61,669 nucleotides of DNA from Acidobacteriota bacterium (GTDB taxonomy: Bacteria > Acidobacteriota > JAAYUB01), in contig JAGNHB010000030.1 in assembly GCA_018001935.1 (NCBI GenBank), forward strand, positions 1-61,669, given 5' to 3'. Shown here one piece after another: positions 9,527 to 18,903 of the stretch. Position 1 is the stretch's first letter. Each line of letters opens with the position of its first letter. The translations under genes and the position numbers were made by a program. The notes below the pieces were generated by a model that saw only the letters and a list, made by a program, of their open reading frames with translations, did not search any database and was not told the origin of the DNA.

Positions 9527-10198
9527 TCAAAGGTCGCGGATTTCCGTGGGGTTGAACCCGAAGCGCTTGCGGAAGAGGCGGCTGAAGTAGACGGGGTCGG
9601 AAAAGCCCAGCATCCACGAGAGCTGCTTGACCGGTACCGACTCCTCCTCGTTTTCGCTCTTGAGGGCCAGCAGGGCCCGGTTCAGTTTCTCCTCGATGAC
9701 GGCGTCGTGGACCGTCATGTCTTTCTCTTTCTTGAATTTGTCCGCGAAGTAATTCCGGCTGAGGCCGAAGCGGTCGGCCATGGACTCCACGGAAGCGTTC
9801 CGAAGCTCCTCCACCGGGCAGGTCTTCAGGTAGAGCACCACGCCCTCCGAGAAGGCGTGGTCCGACCGTTCGGCGTCGAGATCCTGGAGGAAGGCCGTCA
9901 GGTCGCTCACCAGGGCTTCCCGCTTCTTGCCGAGATCGGGCTCGTTGAGGAAGTTCTCCGAGACCAGGACCGACTGGCGAATGATGAACTCGGCCCGGTT
10001 CACGAAGAGGACCGACAGGATCCCCTTGACGATGATCATGAAGCGCCCGTTCACTTCCCGGGCGTTCTCGCCGGAGGCCGAGACGATGCACCGCGCCATC
10101 TCGTCGAGCATCCGGGCGAAGTCGTCCTTCCCCCTCTGCCGCCAGGCTTTCAGCAGGAGGCGGGAACTCTCCAGGGTTTTGGTGAAATCCAGAGGCAC
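9527..10198 (-). CDS. AraC-family transcriptional regulator (paralogue 2)
   Basis: A 223-residue paralogue of the protein at 7064-7735 with the same length and layout. The C-terminal double helix-turn-helix includes MADRFGLSRNYFADKFKKE and LSWMLGFSDPVYFSRLFRKR. The N-terminal domain shares SRxLL, VNGRFxxI and GILSVLxVNR with the other copy. It starts at GTG 10198, preceded by GGAGGG. It diverges from the second sensor operon across a 554-base intergenic region, the usual arrangement for a local regulator. A dedicated ligand is not evident, so it may respond to phosphorylation by the neighbouring kinases or to c-di-GMP; this is speculation. Confidence 0.83.
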   Translation of the reverse strand: MPLDFTKTLESSRLLLKAWRQRGKDDFARMLDEMARCIVSASGENAREVNGRFMIIVKGILSVLFVNRAEFIIRQSVLVSENFLNEPDLGKKREALVSDLTAFLQDLDAERSDHAFSEGVVLYLKTCPVEELRNASVESMADRFGLSRNYFADKFKKEKDMTVHDAVIEEKLNRALLALKSENEEESVPVKQLSWMLGFSDPVYFSRLFRKRFGFNPTEIRDL

Positions 10199-10701
10199 CG
10201 TCGTGACCCTCCGCTCAACCCCTTCCTTTCATGTCGACAGCTCAATGTAACGTGTTCCGCGCGGTGGTGTCAAGCCCCAACCCGGGTGAAGCGGAAGGGG
10301 ATTACGGAATAAACGGAAATTGAACCATGGAATAGACGGAATTGAACCACGAACCACACGAAACACACAAACGGGGAAGATGGAATCCAGAATCCAGAAT
10401 TCAAAATACAGGGGGCAGGGAGACGGTAGTCTGGAGGCAGGAGAAAGGGATTGGAGGCGGGAGACAGGAGACAGGAGACAGGAGGCCGAAGACTGAAGAC
10501 CGGAGATGGGGGCCGGCCCATTCACGGTGAGCGGAGACGGTTCCTCTCCGTGCCCCTGTGCCTTGGCGAGAGGACATTCCGCAAGAAACCCACACGGAGG
10601 CATGGGGGAACGGGGAGGACGCAATGGGGTCGCGGGGGCCTGGAAAAGACGCGACGGGGGCCTGGAGAAGACGCAGGCGAGGGAGTTCCGGACGGTCCCA
10701 C
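10199..10701. repeat. Divergent intergenic region filled with low-complexity repeats
   Basis: No gene is credible here. Bases 10340-10372 contain an ACCACGAACCACACGAAACAC-like tract. Bases 10430-10512 are a degenerate 7-10-base repeat built from GGAGACAGGA. Bases 10545-10620 carry a diverged inverted copy of the GAGGCACGG family. Short reading frames across it are fragments of these repeats. Confidence 0.6.
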
Positions 10702-10730
10702 TTGATTTACAGACCCGAATGGCTTATCCT
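10702..10730 (+). promoter_or_regulatory. Predicted promoter of the second sensor operon
   Basis: TTGATT (10702-10707), a 17-base spacer and TATCCT (10725-10730) lie 22 bases upstream of the ATG at 10753. A purine-rich GAAAGGACGG ribosome-binding site sits just before that ATG. Confidence 0.55.
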
Positions 10731-10752
10731 CACCCCATCGAAAGGACGGACC

Positions 10753-13700
10753 ATGACGACGTCCCGCACCCGATCAGCACGATACCGACTGGGAGCGATC
10801 CTTGGCCTGGCGGCCGCCGCGCTCTCCGGCGCCGTCGTCTTTGCGCTCGACCCCCAAACGCCCCTGAGCGTTTACATTCACGAGACCTGGCGCCGGGAGC
10901 AGGGGGTCAGCGCCGGGATCCGCTGCATCGCCCAGACGCGCGACGGTTACCTCTGGCTGGGGACCGACGACGGGTTGATCCGGTTCGACGGCGTCCGGAC
11001 CGTGCGGTTCAACCGGCGGAACACCCCCGGGATGGTCACGGGCGCCGTGGCCACCCTCTGCGCCTCCCCGGGGGGCGGCCTGTGGATCGGTTTCCTGGGC
11101 GGGGGCCTGATGCGGTACGAGGGCGGGGGTTTCCACCACTGGGGGGGCCGGGAGGGGCTGCCGGAGGATTCCGTCGTGTCGTTGCTGGAAGGGCCGGACG
11201 GCTCCCTCTGGCTCGGCACCCTGAACGGGGGGCTCTTCCGCTTCCGGCAGGGGCGGTTCACCCGGGAGGGGACGGCGCCCGGATCGCTGCCGCACCCCAT
11301 GGTGACGTCCCTGTGCCAGGACCCCGCGGGGCGCCTCTGGATCGGGACCCGCAAGGGGCTGGTGAGTTACGACGGGCGGCGGTTCCGGGCCTGGGGGGAC
11401 CCGGACGGGCTGCCGGCCACCACCATCCTGAAGATCGTGTGCGACCGGGGCGGGCGCCTGTGGGTGACCACCAGCGATTCCGGGCTTTTCCGGTCCGAGG
11501 GGGACCGGTTCTCGCGCGTCGGGGCCGAGTCGGGGGTCCCGGACTCGCTGGACGGCCTGTTCGAGGATGCGGACGGCAACATCTGGGTCGGGACCAGCCG
11601 GAACGGCCTGCTGCGGTATGCAAACGGCCGGTTCCAGGCCCTGAAGACCGATTCGATGCCCGACTGCAGCGTGACCTCGATCCTGGAGGACCGGGAGGGG
11701 TCCCTCTGGTTCGGGATGAACGGGGGCGGCCTCCATCGCCTGCGGAACGGCGTCGTCGAGACCTGGGGGCGGGAGGAGGGGTTGGCCTCCTCCTACGTCT
11801 ACGGGCTCCTCGATGGCGGCGATGGGTCGGTGTGGGTCGGCACCGAACAGGGAGTCGACCGTCTCGTGCCCCTGGCGGGGCGGGACCGCGGCAACGGCGC
11901 CGGTGAGGGCGCCCCTCCCGGGGGCCGGCCGGGCTTGTGGACCGTGACGGCGGGCGGGGCCGGGCTGCCGCCGAAAACCTGCATCGTGAGCCTGGCCCGC
12001 GACGCCCGGGGCCGGCTCTGGGCGGGCACGGACGCCGGGAGCCTCTACTGCCGGGACGGGGACCGCTGGCGCCGGGTCCTCGCGCAGAAAGGGACGGGGA
12101 CCTTCGCCATCCCGGCCCTGCTGGCGGACGGGGACCACCTCTGGCTGGGGACCTTCGGCCACCACCACGACCTGTTCCGGGTCGACGGCCCGGGGGAGCC
12201 ACCCCGCCCCGTGACGATCGAGGGACTTCCGACCGACGCCAACCTCACGTGCCTTTTCAGGGACCGGTCCGGGACGCTCTGGGTGGGGACCTACGGGATG
12301 GGGCTCTTTCGGGTCAGGGACGGCCGGGCTCTGCGCTACGCCGACCACAACCGGTTCATCCTCTCGCTCTGGGAGGACGAGCGCGGGGACCTCTGGGTGG
12401 GAAGCGCGGGCGGCCTGTGGCGGATCCACGACGGGAAGGCGAAGGTCTGCACCGTCCGCGAGGGGTTGGCGGACGACGTGATCACCGCGATCCTGCCCGA
12501 CGGCGGCGGGAACCTCTGGCTCGGGACCCAGGCGGGGATCGGCCGCTGTTCGCTCGCCGCGTTGCGCCGCTTCATGGACGGTTCGCTCCCCTCGGTTTCG
12601 TGCACCGTTCTCGGGCGGACGGAGGGCATGCGGACGGAGGACTGCAACGGGGGGTTCACCCGGGCCGGCGTCCGGTTGCCCGACGGCACCTTGTGTTTTT
12701 CCACCACCGAGGGCGTCGCCATGGTGAACCCCGCGAGGCTGCAGGGCAATCTCCGACCCCCGCCGGTGGTCATCGAGGCGGTGCTGTGCGACCGCCAGCC
12801 GCTCCCGCTCTTTCCCTCCGGAGACGGGGTGGCCCGGGTCGAGCCGGAGAAACGGGATTTCGAGTTCCAGTACACGGCGCTCAGCTTCGTGGTCCCGTCG
12901 AAGATCCGCTTCCGGTTTCGACTGGAAGGGTACGACACCGACTGGAACGAGGTGGAGGACCGCCGGAAGGCCTACTACACCAACCTGGAACCGGGACGGT
13001 ACACCTTCCGGGTCATCGCCTGCAACAACGAGGGGGTCTGGAACGAGACCGGGGCCGCTTTCGCCTTCGAGATCGTGCCCCGGTTCCGGGAGACCCTCGG
13101 GTTCCGGATCCTGCTGGGGACTGTTCTCGTCCTCTGCGTGGCCGCCTACATCCACCTCCGGCTCTGGCGGATGCGGCGACGGAAACGGGAACTGGAGAGG
13201 CTGGTTCGCGTGCGGACGGAACAGCTGGAGGAGGCCGTCACCCAGCTCAAGGACGCTAACGACGAGCTGCAGCGTCTCGCGGTGACGGACCCGCTCACCG
13301 GGATCGCCAACCGCCGGAGACTGCTCGACGGGCTGGAGAAGGAGTGGCGGCGGTCCTCCCGCAACGCCAAGCCCCTCTCCCTGGTCATGCTGGACGTGGA
13401 CGACTTCAAACGGTACAACGACCAGAACGGGCACCAGGAGGGCGACGCGTGTCTCCGGAAGGTGGGGCAGGCCATCCGGGACACCGTTTTCCGCCCGGCG
13501 GACCTGGCCGGGCGCTACGGCGGCGAGGAGTTCGGCGTGGTGCTGGCGGAGACGGACGTGGAGGGGGCCCGGTGCGTGGCGGAGCGAATCCGGGCGGCGG
13601 TGGAAGCCCTGGCGATCCCCCACCCCGGTTCCCGGGTGGTGGACCACGTCACCGTCAGTTTGGGCGTCGCCAGCCTGGTACCGGGCCGGCACACCTCCCC

Positions 13701-13800
13701 CATGGAACTGGTCTCCCTCGCCGACCAGGCGCTGTACCGGGCCAAGGCCGAAGGACGAAACCGGGTGGCTTGCCATCGCCCGGAGGGCGGGGCCGCATGA
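10753..13800 (+). CDS. Propeller (Reg_prop/Y_Y_Y) sensor diguanylate cyclase
   Basis: A 1015-residue paralogue of the protein at 702-3752. The ATG at 10753 has a good ribosome-binding site and is followed by a signal peptide (about 1-32); an upstream extension would read through repeats. The order is Reg_prop blades (about 35-650), Y_Y_Y (about 690-775), a membrane helix near 785-805, a coiled coil with ERLVRVRTEQLEEAV, then GGDEF (about 840-1005). The active site is canonical: DVDDFKRYNDQNGHQEGD, and GGEEF at 923-927, with the inhibitory-site motif RPAD at 914-917. It should convert two GTP to c-di-GMP at the inner membrane, with product feedback. Its stop overlaps the kinase start (ATGA). 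Confidence 0.9.
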   Translation: MTTSRTRSARYRLGAILGLAAAALSGAVVFALDPQTPLSVYIHETWRREQGVSAGIRCIAQTRDGYLWLGTDDGLIRFDGVRTVRFNRRNTPGMVTGAVATLCASPGGGLWIGFLGGGLMRYEGGGFHHWGGREGLPEDSVVSLLEGPDGSLWLGTLNGGLFRFRQGRFTREGTAPGSLPHPMVTSLCQDPAGRLWIGTRKGLVSYDGRRFRAWGDPDGLPATTILKIVCDRGGRLWVTTSDSGLFRSEGDRFSRVGAESGVPDSLDGLFEDADGNIWVGTSRNGLLRYANGRFQALKTDSMPDCSVTSILEDREGSLWFGMNGGGLHRLRNGVVETWGREEGLASSYVYGLLDGGDGSVWVGTEQGVDRLVPLAGRDRGNGAGEGAPPGGRPGLWTVTAGGAGLPPKTCIVSLARDARGRLWAGTDAGSLYCRDGDRWRRVLAQKGTGTFAIPALLADGDHLWLGTFGHHHDLFRVDGPGEPPRPVTIEGLPTDANLTCLFRDRSGTLWVGTYGMGLFRVRDGRALRYADHNRFILSLWEDERGDLWVGSAGGLWRIHDGKAKVCTVREGLADDVITAILPDGGGNLWLGTQAGIGRCSLAALRRFMDGSLPSVSCTVLGRTEGMRTEDCNGGFTRAGVRLPDGTLCFSTTEGVAMVNPARLQGNLRPPPVVIEAVLCDRQPLPLFPSGDGVARVEPEKRDFEFQYTALSFVVPSKIRFRFRLEGYDTDWNEVEDRRKAYYTNLEPGRYTFRVIACNNEGVWNETGAAFAFEIVPRFRETLGFRILLGTVLVLCVAAYIHLRLWRMRRRKRELERLVRVRTEQLEEAVTQLKDANDELQRLAVTDPLTGIANRRRLLDGLEKEWRRSSRNAKPLSLVMLDVDDFKRYNDQNGHQEGDACLRKVGQAIRDTVFRPADLAGRYGGEEFGVVLAETDVEGARCVAERIRAAVEALAIPHPGSRVVDHVTVSLGVASLVPGRHTSPMELVSLADQALYRAKAEGRNRVACHRPEGGAA

Positions 13801-16800
13801 GCCGCCCGCACCGCCCCGTCCGGCCGGGAAGGGCCCCCGAGAGGGCGTCGGGAAGGGGAAACCTCACCCCCTGCCGCCGGGTGTCCGCCCGGGGGGCCGC
13901 GGTGCTCCTGCTGCTGACGCTCTGCCTCCCCTGGGCCCCGGCCCTGGACCCCTCGCGGAACGTCCGGCAGTACATCCAGGACACCTGGGGCCTCAAGGAG
14001 GGGCTGCCCCAGCTCTCCGTCCAGCAGATGGCCCAGGACCGGTCGGGCTACCTCTGGATCGGCACCCAGAACGGGATCGCCTGCTTCAACGGGACGGATT
14101 TCCGGGTCTACGACACGCGGAACACCCCGCAGATCGAGGAGGATTCCGTCTACGCGCTGGGGGTCGACGCGAAGGACCGCGTCTGGGCCTGGCCCAACGT
14201 GGCCTCCCTGGTGCGGATCGAGAGGCCGCGGGTCGAGCGCGTCGCGGTCCCGGGCCTGCTGCCCAGCCTCACCACGGTCGTCTGTTTCGCCACGGGGGGG
14301 GACGGTTCCGTCTGGTTCGGCTCCAACACGGGGCTGTTCCGTTTCCGGGACGCCGAGCCGCCGCTCCGCCTGGGCATGCAGGACGGCCTTCCGTCCAACG
14401 ACATCGCCAGCCTGTGCGTCGATCGCCGGGGGGTCCTCTGGATCGGCACCCGCGGCAGCGGGTTGGCCACCTATCAGGACGGGAGGGTCACGCCGGTTCA
14501 GAGCCGGACCGCCCCGCGCTCGGTGCAGGCGCTCTGGGCCGCCGCGGACGGTCGGGTGCTGGCTGGCAGCGAGGCCGGCGTGACGATCTTCGAATCCGGC
14601 CGGGAGATCTCCACGCAGCCGGGGCCGTGGCCGGAGGGGTCCCGGGTGACGTGCCTGCGGGTGGACCGGGACGGGAACCTCTGGACCGGTACGGACAACG
14701 CCGGCCTCTACCGGGTGCGGGACGGCAGGGCCGACCGTCTCTCGAAGGCGGAGGGGCTGCCCGTCAACGGCATCTGCAGCCTCCTGGAGGACCGGGAGGG
14801 CGCCCTCTGGGTGGGGACCAACGGCGGCGGGCTGGTGCGGCTTCGGGACGGCCTGTTCACCCCCGTCACCCACCGCATCGGGCTGGGGGACGACTTCTGC
14901 TGGATGGTCTGCCCGGGGGAGGGGGACGCCGTCTGGATCGGGACCAACTCGGGGCTCTCCGGCTATGACGGGCACGCGGTGCGGAACCCGAGCCGGGAGA
15001 ACGGGGTCCCCGAGGTGGCCGTCCGCGCGGGGTACCGGGACACCGACGGGCGGTTCTGGTTCGGCGGGCGCGGCCTCCTCGGCCACACGGACGGGACGTC
15101 CTTCACCCTCTACGGGGAGAGGGACGGGGTCCCCGGCGACAGCACCATCAGCGCCATTGCCCGCGACGACGCGGGGAACCTGTGGGTGGGGACCATCGGC
15201 CGCGGGCTGTACAACTTCCGGGACGGCCGGCTGGAGCCGATCCGGATGCCCGGGGTCCCCGCGGGGGCCAACGTGCGGGCCGTCGTCCCCGGCCCGGACG
15301 GCCGCCTCTGGTTCGGGATCTTCGGCGTGGGGCTCGGTGTCCTGTCCGGGGGGCGGTGGACCCTCTTCGACCAGCGGGACGGGCTGCGGAACCTCGGTGT
15401 CCTGGCCGTCTGCGTGCGGCCCGACGGGACGGTCTGGTTCGGCGCGGGGGGCCTTCACCGCTACCGGGGGGGAAACTTCGTGAACCTCGACCGGAAGCTC
15501 GAGATGCCCGACAAGCACCTGGTGCAGATCCTCGACGACGGGGTCGGGTACGCGTGGGTCTGCAACCTCAAGGGGATCGTCCGGGTGTCCTGGGAGGACC
15601 TCGACGCGCTGGCCGACGGGAGGGCCGCCGGGGCCCGCACCCGGGTGTTCGGGCTGTGGGACGGTCTGCCGTCCACCGAGTGCAACGGGGCCAACCAGTC
15701 CGCGGGCTGCCGCACCCCGGACGGGAAACTCTGGTTCCCCACCACCGGCGGCGTGGCTTTCGTCGACCCCCGGGCGGTGATGGCCGTGCCGGCGCCCCCG
15801 AAGGTCCGCATCGACGAGTGCCGGGCGGACGACCGCCCCGTCGACCCCCGGGAGCCCGGGCTCGCCTTTCCCCCGGGCACCGCCCACCTGTACATCGGCT
15901 TCACCAGCCTCTACTTCACCGCCCCCGAGCGGGTGCGCTTCCGCTACCGCCTGGACGGCCTCGACGCGGACTGGCGGGAGGGGACGGGCCTGCGCAACGC
16001 CGTGTACACCAACCTTTCCCCCGGGGAGTACACCTTCCGCGTGAGCGCCTGCAACGCGGACGGCGCCTGGAACCCCGACGAGGCCGTCCTCGCCTTCGAG
16101 ATCCGCCCGTTCTTCTACCAGACGGCCTGGTTCCGGTGGTCGCTCTTCGTCCTGGCGGTGGTCGGGGTGAACTTTCTGCTCAAGGGCGGGCGAAAGCTGG
16201 TGGAGACCCTCCGCTACTGGCGCCGGAACCACTATTTCGCGCACTTCCGGATCCTCGAGCAGATCGGCCGGGGCGGGGCCGGGAACGTCTACCGCGCCCG
16301 GGACACCCGCAACGGCCGCCTCGTGGCGCTGAAGATCATTCACCGGGAGGCGGCGGACCCGGCCGCCATCCGCCGCCTGGTGACGGAGGGGCGCATCTCC
16401 GGGACCATCCGGCACCCCAACATCGTGGAGATCCTGGAGCAGGGGGACTACGCCGGCCGGCTTTACTTCGCCATGGAGTTCGTGGAGGGGGTCACCCTCC
16501 GGGACCTCATGAACCGGCGCCGCCTCCCCGTCGCGCACTCCATGGAACTGTTCCGGATTCTCCTGGGGGTGATCGAGGACCTCCACAAGTCCGGGATCGC
16601 CCACCGCGACTTGAAACCCGAGAACATCATGGTGAAGTCCACGTTCGAGTGGGCGGACGAACTGCCTCCCCACGCCGTTCGGGAAGGGCTCGGCGCCGCC
16701 CTGCGGGTGCTCGACTTCGGGACGGCCCGGTTCATCGACTCCCGGACCCTGACCCGGACCGGGCAGTTCGAGGGGACCCTGTACTACCTCCCGCCCGAAT

Positions 16801-17129
16801 TCTTCCTGGGGCAGCGGGTTTCCGGCACCGAGCAGGATTACTACGCCCTGGGCATCATCCTCTACGAACTCCTGGGCGGGCGCCGCCCCTTCGCCGCCCA
16901 GGACGACACCGACCTCATCGCCGCCATCCTCCACGACCCCCTCCCGCCGCCGGGGGCCTTCCAGTTCGACGTGCCCGCCCCGCTCTCGGACCTGGTCCTG
17001 AACCTCATCGACCGGAACGCCCAGCGCCGGCTGAAATCCTTCGTCGCCATCCGGGAGCGGCTCGACGCCCTCGCGGCGAACCCCGGGGACCCCCGACCGG
17101 CCCCGGGCGGCGAGGCGCCGGCGCGGTGA
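13797..17129 (+). CDS. Propeller (Reg_prop/Y_Y_Y) transmembrane Ser/Thr protein kinase, second copy
   Basis: An 1110-residue paralogue of the kinase at 3749-7024. The ATG at 13797 overlaps the cyclase stop by 4 bases. An N-terminal hydrophobic segment (about 34-52) is followed by Reg_prop blades, a Y_Y_Y domain, a membrane helix (about 778-797) and a kinase domain from about 820. Key residues are all visible: GRGGAGNVY, Lys846 in VALK, HRDLKPEN with Asp938, and DFG with Asp973. The same 35-residue HRD-to-DFG spacing as in copy 1 shows that the insertion predates the duplication. It probably phosphorylates cytoplasmic partners on an external cue. Candidates are the adjacent AraC proteins or the FHA protein at the window end, but no partner is shown by the sequence. 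Confidence 0.88.
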   Translation: MSRPHRPVRPGRAPERASGRGNLTPCRRVSARGAAVLLLLTLCLPWAPALDPSRNVRQYIQDTWGLKEGLPQLSVQQMAQDRSGYLWIGTQNGIACFNGTDFRVYDTRNTPQIEEDSVYALGVDAKDRVWAWPNVASLVRIERPRVERVAVPGLLPSLTTVVCFATGGDGSVWFGSNTGLFRFRDAEPPLRLGMQDGLPSNDIASLCVDRRGVLWIGTRGSGLATYQDGRVTPVQSRTAPRSVQALWAAADGRVLAGSEAGVTIFESGREISTQPGPWPEGSRVTCLRVDRDGNLWTGTDNAGLYRVRDGRADRLSKAEGLPVNGICSLLEDREGALWVGTNGGGLVRLRDGLFTPVTHRIGLGDDFCWMVCPGEGDAVWIGTNSGLSGYDGHAVRNPSRENGVPEVAVRAGYRDTDGRFWFGGRGLLGHTDGTSFTLYGERDGVPGDSTISAIARDDAGNLWVGTIGRGLYNFRDGRLEPIRMPGVPAGANVRAVVPGPDGRLWFGIFGVGLGVLSGGRWTLFDQRDGLRNLGVLAVCVRPDGTVWFGAGGLHRYRGGNFVNLDRKLEMPDKHLVQILDDGVGYAWVCNLKGIVRVSWEDLDALADGRAAGARTRVFGLWDGLPSTECNGANQSAGCRTPDGKLWFPTTGGVAFVDPRAVMAVPAPPKVRIDECRADDRPVDPREPGLAFPPGTAHLYIGFTSLYFTAPERVRFRYRLDGLDADWREGTGLRNAVYTNLSPGEYTFRVSACNADGAWNPDEAVLAFEIRPFFYQTAWFRWSLFVLAVVGVNFLLKGGRKLVETLRYWRRNHYFAHFRILEQIGRGGAGNVYRARDTRNGRLVALKIIHREAADPAAIRRLVTEGRISGTIRHPNIVEILEQGDYAGRLYFAMEFVEGVTLRDLMNRRRLPVAHSMELFRILLGVIEDLHKSGIAHRDLKPENIMVKSTFEWADELPPHAVREGLGAALRVLDFGTARFIDSRTLTRTGQFEGTLYYLPPEFFLGQRVSGTEQDYYALGIILYELLGGRRPFAAQDDTDLIAAILHDPLPPPGAFQFDVPAPLSDLVLNLIDRNAQRRLKSFVAIRERLDALAANPGDPRPAPGGEAPAR

Positions 17130-17154
17130 ACCGGCAGGGCCCCGATGATTTTCG

Positions 17155-17183
17155 TTGCACGAGCGGCGGACTTGTGCTATCTA
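17155..17183 (+). promoter_or_regulatory. Predicted metK promoter (extended -10)
   Basis: TTGCAC (17155-17160), a 17-base spacer and TATCTA (17178-17183) preceded by TGC, giving an extended -10. It stands out as AT-rich in GC-rich surroundings. The leader to the GTG start is about 30 bases, too short to hold a SAM riboswitch. Confidence 0.5.
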
Positions 17184-17217
17184 TGCGATTTACTTTTGCG
17201 GAAGGAGGACCCGCCGC

Positions 17218-18366
17218 GTGGACCAGAATGAACGTTATCTCTTTTCCTCAGAGTCGGTTACGGAAGGCCATCCCGACAAGATCGCCGACCAGATCAGCGA
17301 CTCCGTGCTGGACGCCATCCTCGGCCAGGACAAGTACGGCCGCGTGGCGTGCGAGACCCTGGTGACCACCGGCCTGGCCGTCGTGGCGGGCGAGATCACC
17401 ACCGACTGCTACGTGGACATTCCCAGCGTGGTGCGCAGCACCCTGAAGAAGATCGGTTACACCGACTCCGCCTACGGCATCGACTACGAGACCTGCGGCG
17501 TGGTGACCACCATCGACCGGCAGTCGCCCGACATCGCCCAGGGGGTCGACACCGGCGGCGCCGGCGACCAGGGCATCATGTTCGGCTTCGCCTGCAACGA
17601 GACCGCCGAACTCATGCCCACCCCCATCGACCTTGCCCACAAGCTCACCCTGCGCCTCTCCGAGGCCCGGCGGAAAGGGATCATCAAGTACCTCCGCCCC
17701 GACGGCAAGAGCCAGGTCACGGTGGAGTACGAGGGGCACCGGCCGGTGCGCGTCCCGGCCGTCGTGGTCAGCACCCAGCACGACGACGTCGACATCAAGA
17801 TCCTCCGCGAGGAAGTGGAGGACCACATCATCCGGCACGTGATCCCCGGGGAGTTGATGACCAAGGAGACCCAGTTCCACATCAATCCCACCGGGCGCTT
17901 CGTCCGCGGCGGCCCGCACGCCGACTGCGGCCTCACCGGGCGCAAGATCATCGTGGACACCTACGGCGGCATGGGCCGGCACGGCGGCGGCGCCTTCTCG
18001 GGCAAGGACCCGACGAAGGTGGACCGTTCCGCCTCCTACATGGCGCGGCACATCGCGAAGAACGTCGTGGCCGCCGGCCTGGCGGACCGGGCGGAGATCC
18101 AGCTGGCCTACGCCATCGGCGTTGCCCAGCCCGTGAGCGTCCTGCTGGAGACCTTCGGGACCGGCAAGGCGGACAAGAACCGCATCGAGAAGGCGGTGCG
18201 CGAGGTGTTCCCCCTGACGCCGCGGGGCATCATCGACTATTTGGACCTGCTCAACCCCATCTACTGCGCCACCGCGTCCTACGGTCACTTCGGCCGGCGC
18301 GAGCACGGGTTCACCTGGGAACTGACCAACAAGACCGAGGAACTCCGCACGGCGGTGGGGTGGTAG
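17218..18366 (+). CDS. metK: S-adenosylmethionine synthetase
   Basis: A 382-residue enzyme that makes S-adenosylmethionine from methionine and ATP in the cytoplasm. It opens with the family signature [19 protein letters not shown] and contains [29 protein letters not shown] and [16 protein letters not shown], all diagnostic for MetK. Length is normal for bacteria. I chose GTG 17218 because GGAGG lies 9 bases upstream and the signature begins a few residues later; an ATG at 17155 would put the predicted promoter inside the gene. The TAG stop is the first unit of a heptad repeat that fills the downstream region. Confidence 0.97.
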   Translation: MDQNERYLFSSESVTEGHPDKIADQISDSVLDAILGQDKYGRVACETLVTTGLAVVAGEITTDCYVDIPSVVRSTLKKIGYTDSAYGIDYETCGVVTTIDRQSPDIAQGVDTGGAGDQGIMFGFACNETAELMPTPIDLAHKLTLRLSEARRKGIIKYLRPDGKSQVTVEYEGHRPVRVPAVVVSTQHDDVDIKILREEVEDHIIRHVIPGELMTKETQFHINPTGRFVRGGPHADCGLTGRKIIVDTYGGMGRHGGGAFSGKDPTKVDRSASYMARHIAKNVVAAGLADRAEIQLAYAIGVAQPVSVLLETFGTGKADKNRIEKAVREVFPLTPRGIIDYLDLLNPIYCATASYGHFGRREHGFTWELTNKTEELRTAVGW

Positions 18367-18497
18367 GCCGTAGGCTATAGGCTATAGGCTGTAGGCTGTA
18401 GGTCCGGAGCATTTTCGTCGGGGTCGGAATCGGTATCGGTATCGGTATCGCAGTCGCAATCGGTATCGCAGTCGCAATCGATATCGGTATCGAGACC
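18364..18497 (+). repeat. Composite tandem repeat starting at the metK stop codon
   Basis: Six heptads of the type TAGGCTG or TAGGCTA (18364-18405) begin with the stop codon itself. A short GC-rich link with TCCGGAGCATTTTCGTCGG follows, then a run of TATCGG/CAGTCG hexamers to about 18497. The same three-part order occurs, in the same orientation relative to the gene, after the helicase gene (45083 down to 44946). Because the period is 7, TAG appears in all three frames. Confidence 0.85.
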
Positions 18498-18646
18498 GGC
18501 GCCGCTTCCCGAACCGCCCCCCCCGGTCATCGGCTCCGGGGACCCTTGCATACGATGCCGACGCTAACCCCGTTGCCGGCCCCGGAAGGGTCGGCATCGG
18601 CCTAAGAGAAAAATACGACCCGACACGGGAGAGGAGGTGAAACAAC

Positions 18647-18853
18647 GTGGCCTTCGTCGCACTGCAGGAAGGGGAGAGCCTGGAGAACGCCCTTCGCCGT
18701 TTCAAGCGGAAAGTCCAGCAGGAGGACATCATCAAGGAGATCAAGAAGCACTCCTTCTACCTCAAGCCGGGTGAGAAGCTGAGGATCAAGCAGGCGCTCG
18801 CCCGCAAACGCCTCCGCAAGAAGATGCGCAGCATCCAGCGCAAGCTGGATTGA
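18647..18853 (+). CDS. rpsU: 30S ribosomal protein S21
   Basis: A 68-residue basic protein of the small ribosomal subunit. The middle holds the S21 pattern ENALRRFKRKVQQEDI, and the C-terminus is Lys/Arg-rich (RKRLRKKMRSIQRK). Length fits the family (about 60-75). It starts at GTG 18647, preceded by GAGGAGGTGA. It is a single-gene unit bounded by the repeat behind metK and by an intrinsic terminator immediately downstream. Confidence 0.95.
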   Translation: MAFVALQEGESLENALRRFKRKVQQEDIIKEIKKHSFYLKPGEKLRIKQALARKRLRKKMRSIQRKLD

Positions 18854-18866
18854 TCCCGAAGACCCC

Positions 18867-18903
18867 CGCCGCCGGCCCTCGAAAGCCGGCGGCGCTGTTT
18901 TTC
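18867..18903 (+). terminator. Intrinsic terminator of rpsU
   Basis: A stem of ten pairs (CGCCGCCGGC with GCCGGCGGCG), an 8-base loop, then CTGTTTTTC. It starts 14 bases after the rpsU stop. Confidence 0.88.

Noticed and set aside
10558..10752. N-terminal extension of the second cyclase from ATG 10558
   Set aside because: It would translate repeat sequence and the predicted promoter. ATG 10753 has a ribosome-binding site and is directly followed by a signal peptide.
13515..16934. 1139-codon minus-strand open frame opposite the second kinase gene
   Set aside because: Antisense frame created by codon bias; the plus-strand frame has complete propeller and kinase motifs.
17130..17217. Possible SAM riboswitch upstream of metK
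   Set aside because: The leader is only about 30 bases after the predicted promoter, and no paired structure of that size is seen.
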